From the NCBI GenBank assembly GCA_964535025.1, contig CAZHRW010000261.1:1-20567 (forward strand): a stretch of DNA of 20,567 nucleotides. Direction: 5' to 3'. A program made the translations under genes and the position numbers. Each line of letters opens with the position of its first letter. The stretch's first letter is position 1. Origin of the DNA: JAAYZK01 sp964535025. GTDB lineage: Bacteria > Planctomycetota > Phycisphaerae > SM23-33 > FEN-1343. The notes under the pieces are model-generated. The model saw nothing but the letters and a program-made list of their open reading frames with translations, had not been told where the DNA came from and ran no database searches. Positions 14,931 to 20,567 of the stretch are shown one piece after another.

Positions 14931-16523
14931 GTGACCGGTGATGATTCCAAGCTCCCGGACGGCAACGCGTTGCCGGACAACCTCCGCGACGTGCAGAACC
15001 GGGTGGTGGACCTTGCGCTGACGGCGCTGCTGGTGCTGGCGCTGCCGGCGCTGGTCGCGTCGCTGACGCAGGTGGCCCGGTCGGGGGGGGCGCCGAACGT
15101 CTACGCGCAGGTGACGGCGTACGCGGTGGTGCTGCTGGCGGGGGTGTTTCGCGCCCGCCTGCCGTTCGCGCTGCGCGCGGGGCTGCTGTTCACGGCGGGG
15201 TTCGTCGTGGGGCTGGGCGAGCTGTTGACCTGGGGCCGCTCGGGGACCGGGGAGATCCAGTTTCTGCTGGTCAGCGTCTTCGCGGTGATCCTGCTGGGCG
15301 TTCGCATGGGGCTGATGCTGGCGCTGCTGGGGACCGTCGTGTCGGTGGTGGTCGGCCTCGGCCAGGCGCAGGGGTGGCTCAACGTAGTCGCCGGCGGCGC
15401 GCCGGCATCGTGGGTGGCCCACGCGATGAACTACACGGCCGCGGCGCTGCTGCTGGTGGTGTCGCTGGGGCGTGTGCACGCGGGGCTCGCCGGGGCGATC
15501 CGCGGCCTGAGCGAACGGGGCCGGCGGCTGGCCGAGGAGGTCGACGAGCGGACGCGGGCCGAGCGGGAGGTCCGCCAGCTCAACGACGAGCTCGAGGAGC
15601 GGGTACGGCTGCGGACGAAGAAGGTGAAGATGCTCTCCAAGGCGGTCGAGCACACCCCGGTCTCGGTGGTGATCACCGACGCCGCCGGCGTGATCGAGTT
15701 CACCAACGACGCCTTCACCCGTTCATGCGGGTACAGCCGCGACGAAGTCACCGGTCAAACGCCGCGGATCCTCGCGTCGGGCAAGACGCCCAAAGAGATT
15801 GTCAAGAACCTCTGGGACACCCTGCTGGCCGGCCGCGAGTGGCACGGGGAGTTCTGCAACCGCCGCAAAGACGGAACGGAGTACATCGAGGATACGTGGA
15901 TCTCCCCGCTGTGCGACGACGAGGGCAACATCGAGAAGTTCGTCGCCGTCAAGCTCGACATCACCAAGCGGCGGGAACTGGAGAAGACCCTCGAGCGGAT
16001 GAGCCGGACCGACGCGCTGACCGGCCTGTCGAACCGCCGGGCGTTCGAGGAGACGCTCCAGCGCGAGGTCAGCCGTGCGCGGCGAACGGAGCGTCCGCTG
16101 TCGCTGCTGATGCTCGACGTGGATCACTTCAAGCGCTACAACGACACGTACGGCCACCAGGCCGGCGACCGCGCGCTGCAGCGGGTGGCCGACGTGCTGA
16201 CCACCGCGGGCCGACGCGGCGGCGACACGGCCGGGCGGTACGGCGGGGAGGAGTTCACCGTCATCCTCGCCGAAACCGACGAAGACGCCGCCGTCCACGT
16301 CGCCGAGGCGATTCGCCAGGGCATCGAGGCGTTGGCGGTCCCCCACGAATCGTCCCCGACGGCGCCGCACCTGACCGTCAGCATCGGGGCCGCGACGATG
16401 GCTCCCGGCGCCGCGGTCGACGCCGAGGAGCTCATCCGGCTGGCCGATACCGCCCTCTACAACGCCAAGGCCCAGGGCCGCAACGGCGTGCGAACGGCCC
16501 GAACGGCCGCGTGGCCGGCGTAG
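14931..16523 (+). CDS. Membrane PAS-GGDEF diguanylate cyclase
   Basis: This 530-residue signalling protein makes c-di-GMP from two GTP. Residues 25-182 contain about six hydrophobic segments of an unassigned membrane sensor. A charged coiled-coil linker (190-232, ending EERVRLRTKKVKML) leads to a PAS domain (about 235-345, with RRKDGTEYIEDTWISPL and a KLDITKRREL exit). The GGDEF domain spans 350-525. The active-site motif is GGEEF (438-442) and the inhibitory I-site RGGD (429-432) is exactly five residues upstream, so the enzyme should be active and subject to product inhibition. The start is a GTG at 14931 with AGGAG five bases upstream. A second cyclase gene follows 179 bases downstream on the same strand. 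Confidence 0.9.
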   Translation: MTGDDSKLPDGNALPDNLRDVQNRVVDLALTALLVLALPALVASLTQVARSGGAPNVYAQVTAYAVVLLAGVFRARLPFALRAGLLFTAGFVVGLGELLTWGRSGTGEIQFLLVSVFAVILLGVRMGLMLALLGTVVSVVVGLGQAQGWLNVVAGGAPASWVAHAMNYTAAALLLVVSLGRVHAGLAGAIRGLSERGRRLAEEVDERTRAEREVRQLNDELEERVRLRTKKVKMLSKAVEHTPVSVVITDAAGVIEFTNDAFTRSCGYSRDEVTGQTPRILASGKTPKEIVKNLWDTLLAGREWHGEFCNRRKDGTEYIEDTWISPLCDDEGNIEKFVAVKLDITKRRELEKTLERMSRTDALTGLSNRRAFEETLQREVSRARRTERPLSLLMLDVDHFKRYNDTYGHQAGDRALQRVADVLTTAGRRGGDTAGRYGGEEFTVILAETDEDAAVHVAEAIRQGIEALAVPHESSPTAPHLTVSIGAATMAPGAAVDAEELIRLADTALYNAKAQGRNGVRTARTAAWPA

Positions 16524-16651
16524 CCTCCCCCCCTCTCGCTTGCCCAGTTTACCCAGCCTGCAAAGGTCAGCCCCTCCGGCGGCCGGTTCGGCCATCCCGC
16601 GGCTTTGGCGCGAGCGGCATATCGTACGATTCCACTGAGAGGCAGCCGGAA

Positions 16652-16680
16652 GCGACGGCGGCCCGGGAGCTTGCCGTCGC
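16652..16680 (+). promoter_or_regulatory. Hairpin upstream of the second diguanylate cyclase gene
   Basis: GCGACGGC and GCCGTCGC form a perfect 8-base stem with a 13-base loop, ending 10 bases before the AAGGAG ribosome binding site at 16691. No T tract follows, so it does not look like a terminator of the upstream cyclase gene. It may stabilise the mRNA or gate ribosome access (inference). Confidence 0.4.
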
Positions 16681-16702
16681 GATCCGGCCGAAGGAGATGT
16701 GT

Positions 16703-17836
16703 ATGACCAGGGATGCGTCAGAGCTCGGCCAACCGCGGATCCTGCTGATCGACGGCGATACCGCCCGGGCCGCGAAACGGTGCAGCCAACTCGCACGCAA
16801 CGGCTGGCATGTGGTCGATGTGGGCAACCCGCGGGAAGCCCTGCGTGTGGCCGCGTGCGACGGATTCGACCTGGTGCTGATCCAGATGGCCCCGGCCGTC
16901 GCGGCGGCACTGGACCTGCCCGGAAGCCTGCAACGCGCCGCCGGGGGGGGCTTTCTTCCGGTCGTCGTCATCGGCGACGGGACCGCCGGCGAGGTGGACC
17001 GCTGCCGGTGCCTCGACAGCGGTGCCGACGAGGTCTTTGCCCCCTCGATCGGACCCGAAGAGTTGTGGGCGCGCATGCGGGCCCTCCTGCGGATCAAGGT
17101 GCTCCAGGACGCCCTGGACGACAGCAGGCGAGCCCTCGAAGACGCCCTGCGGCGCGAGCAGGCGCTAATCAACAAGCTCCGCTCCGACAACGACTTGCTG
17201 CTCAAGCAGGTGGTCACCGACCCGCTGACGCACCTGTACAACGTCCGCTACTTCCACCAGTTCATCGGCGACGAGTTCAAGATCGCCCAGCGCTACGGCC
17301 ATCCCCTGGCCCTGCTGATGCTGGACCTGGACCATTTCAAGCAGGTCAACGACCGCTACGGCCACCCGATGGGCGACGTCGTGCTGCAGCAGACCGGCGC
17401 GATTTTCAGGCAGACCGTCCGCGGCGCCGACGTGGTGGCCCGGACCGGGGGCGAGGAGTTCGCCGTCATCCTCCCCCGCGCCGCCCGCCAGGCCGCCCAC
17501 GAGTCCGCCGAGCGCATCCGTCAGACGCTGGCCGGCCACACCTTCGACACCGGCTCGACGCAATTGCAGGTGACCTGCTCGATCGGCCTGGCCTGCTACC
17601 GCGAAGACTCCGACGTGACCAGCCCGCACCACCTGATCTACTTCGCCGACCAGGCGCTGCTCACCGCCAAGCAGGCCGGGCGCGACCGCGTGGTCCACTG
17701 GATCGACATGGACCCCGGCACCAAAGCCAGGCTGAGGGCCCACGCCCGGAGCTTCGCCGCCGCCGATACGGACGAGGCGTCCGCGGGCCGAGTCGAAGCA
17801 GACGTTGACGTGACGGCCGGCGAGCGACCCGAGTGA
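16703..17836 (+). CDS. Pseudo-receiver GGDEF diguanylate cyclase
   Basis: This is a 377-residue soluble protein. Residues 11-130 have the fold pattern of a CheY-like receiver (RILLIDGD, FDLVLIQ, LPVVVIGDG, GADEVFAPSIGPEEL). The phosphoacceptor Asp is replaced by Gln61, the conserved Thr/Ser by Gly91 and the conserved Lys by Pro114, so normal phosphorylation is not expected. A helical linker (132-168) joins a GGDEF domain (about 170-335) with active motif GGEEF (249-253) and I-site RGAD (240-243). The cyclase half therefore looks intact. The 40-residue tail is rich in Ala and acidic residues. The ATG at 16703 has AAGGAG six bases upstream; an in-frame ATG at 16697 abuts the site and is less likely. 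Confidence 0.88.
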   Translation: MTRDASELGQPRILLIDGDTARAAKRCSQLARNGWHVVDVGNPREALRVAACDGFDLVLIQMAPAVAAALDLPGSLQRAAGGGFLPVVVIGDGTAGEVDRCRCLDSGADEVFAPSIGPEELWARMRALLRIKVLQDALDDSRRALEDALRREQALINKLRSDNDLLLKQVVTDPLTHLYNVRYFHQFIGDEFKIAQRYGHPLALLMLDLDHFKQVNDRYGHPMGDVVLQQTGAIFRQTVRGADVVARTGGEEFAVILPRAARQAAHESAERIRQTLAGHTFDTGSTQLQVTCSIGLACYREDSDVTSPHHLIYFADQALLTAKQAGRDRVVHWIDMDPGTKARLRAHARSFAAADTDEASAGRVEADVDVTAGERPE

Positions 17837-17867
17837 TGCCAGGGGGCGCCGTCCGCTTCAAGGGCGG

Positions 17868-17956
17868 CGAAAGCGAGACAGATGTCCACGGGAGTCTGCC
17901 TGCGGCGGGGGGCGTGGGCGTCAGGGACAACGGCTCCCGTGGGCATCTCGCTTTCG
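17868..17956. repeat. Long two-part hairpin in a convergent intergenic gap
   Basis: CGAAAGCGAGA (17868-17878) pairs with TCTCGCTTTCG (17946-17956), and CCACGGGAG (17886-17894) pairs with CTCCCGTGG (17934-17942). Together they form 20 paired bases with a small asymmetric internal loop and a 39-base apical loop. It lies wholly between the stops of the second cyclase gene and the endonuclease III-like gene. A bidirectional terminator, a small structured RNA or an intergenic repeat are all possible; neither side has a clear T tract. Confidence 0.55.
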
Positions 17957-17970
17957 GCGAGCCGTCGACC

Positions 17971-18648
17971 CTACCACTCCCACGGCTGTTCGATCTCGTG
18001 GTCAAACCCGTTCAACGGACACGCCTGGCATCGGGGGTTCCGCGGGCGACAATACTGCTTGCCGACGGCGACGAGCTGGGCGTGGTAGTCGTTGAACAGG
18101 TCCACCTGGGGGGGCAGGGCCGACTCGAAGGTTTCCTTGATCTCGTCGTAGTCGGCCTCGGCGTCGAAGAGTTGGTGGCGGACGCCGATGCGGGCGGTGT
18201 AGGCGTCGACGACGAAGGTGGGTTTGCCGGCGGCGTAGAGGATGATCGAGTCGGCGGTCTCGCGCCCGATGCCGTTGATCGTCAGCAGGTCCTCTCGGAG
18301 CGCCGCAACGGACCGGTCGAGAAACCCGTGGAGATCTTCGCCCCACTCGGCGGCGACGGCGCGGATGAAGTTCTTGAGGCGCTTGGCCTTGCGGTTGTAG
18401 TAGCCGGCCGGGCGGATCAGCGCGGCCACCGCCGGCGGCTCGAGGGCGTTCAGCGCCTCCACGCTCATCACGTCGGCGGCCTTGAGATTGGCGATGGCCT
18501 TCTCAACGTTGGTCCAGTTGGTGTTCTGCGTCAGGATCGCCCCGACGCACACCTCCAGCGGGCCGTCCCCGGGCCACCAACCCTGGTGGCCGAACCGGCT
18601 GACCATGGCGTCGTACATGGCGATGAGGGTTTCGCTCGTGCGTGTCAT
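17971..18648 (-). CDS. Endonuclease III-like DNA glycosylase (COG2231 type)
   Basis: This 225-residue HhH-GPD protein resembles the endonuclease III-related COG2231/MagIII group: HQGWWPGDGPLEVCVGAILTQNTNW (21-45), IRPAGYYNRKAKRL (78-91), HhH INGIGRETAD (124-133) and FVVDAYTAR (145-153). Asp148 is the expected catalytic Asp. Glu130 replaces the Lys that gives E. coli Nth its lyase activity, so a monofunctional base-excision glycosylase is predicted. The C-terminal cluster has C-x6-C-x2-C (200, 207, 210) but the fourth Cys of the 4Fe-4S site is absent. The ATG at 18648 has no ribosome binding site and follows TACAAT by six bases. It is divergent from uvrB. Confidence 0.85.
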   Translation of the reverse strand: MTRTSETLIAMYDAMVSRFGHQGWWPGDGPLEVCVGAILTQNTNWTNVEKAIANLKAADVMSVEALNALEPPAVAALIRPAGYYNRKAKRLKNFIRAVAAEWGEDLHGFLDRSVAALREDLLTINGIGRETADSIILYAAGKPTFVVDAYTARIGVRHQLFDAEADYDEIKETFESALPPQVDLFNDYHAQLVAVGKQYCRPRNPRCQACPLNGFDHEIEQPWEW

Positions 18649-18654
18649 GGGGGC

Positions 18655-18660
18655 ATTGTA
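18655..18660 (-). promoter_or_regulatory. -10 element for leaderless endonuclease III-like mRNA
   Basis: TACAAT on the minus strand is followed by six bases and then the ATG, placing the expected start site on the start codon. This is the same geometry as at the glycerate kinase gene. No clear -35 is present. It shares a 78-base divergent gap with the uvrB promoter. Confidence 0.5.
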
Positions 18661-18688
18661 ACGGATCACGCTCGGCGTGCGAGGCCTG

Positions 18689-18716
18689 TTGTGGCGCGCC
18701 CGTGATGGAGTATAAT
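18689..18716 (+). promoter_or_regulatory. uvrB promoter, near-leaderless
   Basis: TTGTGG (18689-18694), a 16-base spacer and a perfect TATAAT (18711-18716) precede the ATG at 18727 by ten bases. The predicted leader is only about four bases and contains no ribosome binding site. No LexA-like box is recognisable in the divergent gap, so SOS control is not evident. Confidence 0.6.
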
Positions 18717-18726
18717 AAACCGTTTC

Positions 18727-20567
18727 ATGAATGCCTTCAGCATCAACAGTCAGCTCTCGCCCGCCGGCGATCAGCCCGAAGCGATCGAGCAGCTTACCGC
18801 CAGTCTCCGGGGCGGCAAGAAGCACAACGTCCTGCTGGGCGTGACCGGCTCCGGCAAGACCATGACGATGGCGCACGTCATCGCGCGGCTGAACCGGCCG
18901 ACGCTGGTGGTCAGCCACAACAAGACGCTGGCGGCCCAGTTGTACGAGGAGTTCAAGGAGCTCTTCCCCGACAACGCCGTCGAGTACTTCGTCAGCTACT
19001 ACGACTATTACCAGCCCGAGGCGTACATCCCCCAGCGGGACATCTACATCGAGAAGGACGCCTCCCGCAACGACGACCTGGACCGGCTGCGGCTGTCGGC
19101 GACGACGAGCCTGTCCAGCCGCCGGGATGTGATCATCGTCGCCAGCGTCTCGTGCATCTTCGGCCTCGGCTCGCCCGAGGAATACAAGCGCTCCGTCGTG
19201 GCCCTCCGCGTCGGCGCCGCGCTCGAGCGCGACACCATGCTCGCCCGCCTGGTCGAACTGCAATACGACCGCAACGACATCGAGTTCAAGCGGGGCACCT
19301 TCCGCGTCCGCGGCGACACGGTCGATCTCTACCCCGCCTACGAGCAGTTCGGCTACCACGTCGAGTTCTTCGGCGACACCATCGACCGGATCGACCTGAT
19401 CCACCCGACCAGCGGCGAGGTGCTCAGCTCGACCGACCAGGCCTTTGTCTTCCCCGCGGTCCATTACGTCGCGCCCGAGGACGCCGTCCAGAAAGCCGCC
19501 GCGTCGATCAAGGAAGAGCTGGAGATGTCGCTGATCAACCTCCGCAACGCCGGCAAGCTCCTGGAGGCCCAGCGGCTGGCGGCCCGGACCAACTACGACG
19601 TGGAGATGATGCTCGAGGTGGGCTACTGCCCCGGCATCGAGAACTACTCCCGCCACCTGGACGGCCGCCGCCCGGGCGAGCGGCCGTACACGCTGATCGA
19701 CTACTTCGACGACGACTACCTGCTGATCATCGACGAGTCGCACGTGACGATCCCCCAGTTGCGGGCCATGTACAACGGCGACCGCAGCCGCAAGCAGGTG
19801 CTCGTCGATCACGGCTTCCGGCTGCCCAGCGCGATGGACAACCGGCCGCTGCGGTTCGAGGAGTTCGAGCAGCTCTGGAACCAGGCGGTCTTCGTCTCGG
19901 CGACCCCGGGGCCGTACGAACTCGAGCTGGCCGGCGGGGAGGTGGTCGAGCAGATCATCCGTCCGACGGGCCTGATCGACCCGATCATCCACGTGCGGCC
20001 GGCCAGCGGCCAGGTAACCGACCTGCTGGACGAGGCCCGCAAGCGGGTTGCCGCCAAGCAGCGGGTGCTGGTGACGACGCTGACCAAGCGGCTGGCCGAG
20101 GACCTCACCGAATACGTCAAGACCCAGGGTCTCAAGTGCCGGTATCTCCACAGCGAAATCGACACCATCGAGCGGATCGACATCCTCAAGGACCTGCGGC
20201 TCGGCGAGTACGACGTGCTGATCGGCGTGAACCTCCTGCGCGAAGGGCTCGACCTGCCGGAAGTGTCGCTGGTGGCGATCCTCGACGCCGACAAGGAGGG
20301 GTTCCTGCGGTCGGAGACCTCGCTGATCCAGACCATCGGGCGCGCCGCGCGCAACGAGGAAGGCCGCGTGATCATGTACGCCGACCGCATCACCGGCTCG
20401 ATGGAGCGCGCGCTGCGAGAAACCGAGCGGCGGCGCGAGAAGCAGGTGGCCTACAACGCAGCCCACGGCATCACGCCGACGACGATCCGCAAGAACGTGG
20501 AGGACGTGCTGTCGGGCCTCTACAAGGGCGACACCGACATGGCCCGCGTGACGGCCAGGATCGACAA
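18727..20567 (+). CDS. uvrB: Excinuclease ABC subunit B (3' end cut by the window)
   Basis: UvrB is the DNA-damage verification helicase of nucleotide excision repair; it is loaded by UvrA and recruits UvrC. The first 613 residues are present without a stop, so the gene runs off the window; full proteins are about 660-680 residues and the missing part would include the C-terminal UVR motif that contacts UvrC. Seen here: Walker A GVTGSGKT (38-45), the beta-hairpin region YFVSYYDYYQPEAYIPQ (about 95-111), helicase motif IDESH, VFVSATPGPYE, GVNLLREGLDLPE and QTIGRAARN. The start MNAFSINSQLSPAGDQ matches the usual UvrB N-terminus, and the ATG lacks a ribosome binding site. Confidence 0.97.
   Translation, partial: MNAFSINSQLSPAGDQPEAIEQLTASLRGGKKHNVLLGVTGSGKTMTMAHVIARLNRPTLVVSHNKTLAAQLYEEFKELFPDNAVEYFVSYYDYYQPEAYIPQRDIYIEKDASRNDDLDRLRLSATTSLSSRRDVIIVASVSCIFGLGSPEEYKRSVVALRVGAALERDTMLARLVELQYDRNDIEFKRGTFRVRGDTVDLYPAYEQFGYHVEFFGDTIDRIDLIHPTSGEVLSSTDQAFVFPAVHYVAPEDAVQKAAASIKEELEMSLINLRNAGKLLEAQRLAARTNYDVEMMLEVGYCPGIENYSRHLDGRRPGERPYTLIDYFDDDYLLIIDESHVTIPQLRAMYNGDRSRKQVLVDHGFRLPSAMDNRPLRFEEFEQLWNQAVFVSATPGPYELELAGGEVVEQIIRPTGLIDPIIHVRPASGQVTDLLDEARKRVAAKQRVLVTTLTKRLAEDLTEYVKTQGLKCRYLHSEIDTIERIDILKDLRLGEYDVLIGVNLLREGLDLPEVSLVAILDADKEGFLRSETSLIQTIGRAARNEEGRVIMYADRITGSMERALRETERRREKQVAYNAAHGITPTTIRKNVEDVLSGLYKGDTDMARVTARID

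Noticed and set aside
16524..16702. c-di-GMP riboswitch between the two cyclase genes
   Set aside because: There is a hairpin, but none of the conserved GEMM-I or GEMM-II sequence segments could be found.
15374..17836. Single long open frame spanning both diguanylate cyclases
   Set aside because: Its first half is a shifted-frame reading of the PAS-GGDEF gene (Arg/Pro-rich). The genuine second cyclase starts at 16703 with AAGGAG six bases upstream.
18649..20466. Minus-strand open frame opposite uvrB that runs into the endonuclease III-like gene
   Set aside because: The upstream part is the antisense shadow of uvrB; only the part from the Met at 18648 has HhH-GPD family motifs.

Overview
The window is very GC-rich apart from a few AT-rich intergenic patches. 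It most likely comes from a Planctomycetota bacterium, probably Phycisphaerae or a relative, and looks like chromosomal sequence from a free-living saprophyte. The pointers are two secreted proteins with PKD-like repeats and C-terminal dockerin-like Asp/Gly calcium loops, a DUF2617 protein, a degenerate GH10-like protein, a pyrophosphate-type phosphofructokinase, and long intergenic tracts made of short dispersed repeats. The taxonomic call is inference from these features, not from a marker gene tree. Real genes use strong GGAGG/AAGGAG ribosome binding sites, ATGA overlaps, or (three cases) apparently no leader at all.

Layout: 1-1275 has no credible gene; it is a patchwork of palindromes, dispersed words and an AT-rich island. 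1276-3998 (minus) holds a secreted TIM-barrel/PKD/dockerin-like protein preceded by a DUF2617 gene. 4179-6813 (minus) is a tightly overlapped three-gene operon: GH10-like protein without catalytic glutamates, membrane-anchored helix-hairpin-helix protein, CPBP-type membrane protease. 6917-8197 (minus) is a PPi-type phosphofructokinase. 8418-12431 (plus) is a 1337-residue secreted multidomain protein, probably polysaccharide-directed, with the same dockerin-like tail as the first gene. 12467-13533 (minus) is a two-gene YeeE/YedE-type sulfur transporter with a promoter-operator-like palindrome. 13650-14783 (minus) is glycerate kinase. 14931-17836 (plus) carries two consecutive diguanylate cyclases: a membrane PAS-GGDEF protein, then a pseudo-receiver-GGDEF protein. 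17971-18648 (minus) is an endonuclease III-like glycosylase, divergent from uvrB (18727 to the window end, truncated).

Functional themes are polymer degradation outside the cell (two dockerin-like proteins), central carbon metabolism (PFK, glycerate kinase), reduced-sulfur uptake, c-di-GMP signalling and DNA repair. The most unusual signals are: the GH10-like protein with Gly at both catalytic Glu positions, inside an operon with an HhH protein and a CPBP protease; apparent leaderless transcription of glycerate kinase, the endonuclease III homologue and uvrB; stable hairpins just upstream of strong ribosome binding sites in three genes, including both dockerin-like proteins; a response-regulator-like cyclase whose receiver lacks all key phosphorylation residues; and the repeat island at the left edge. 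No CRISPR array, tRNA, rRNA or intact transposase was seen.
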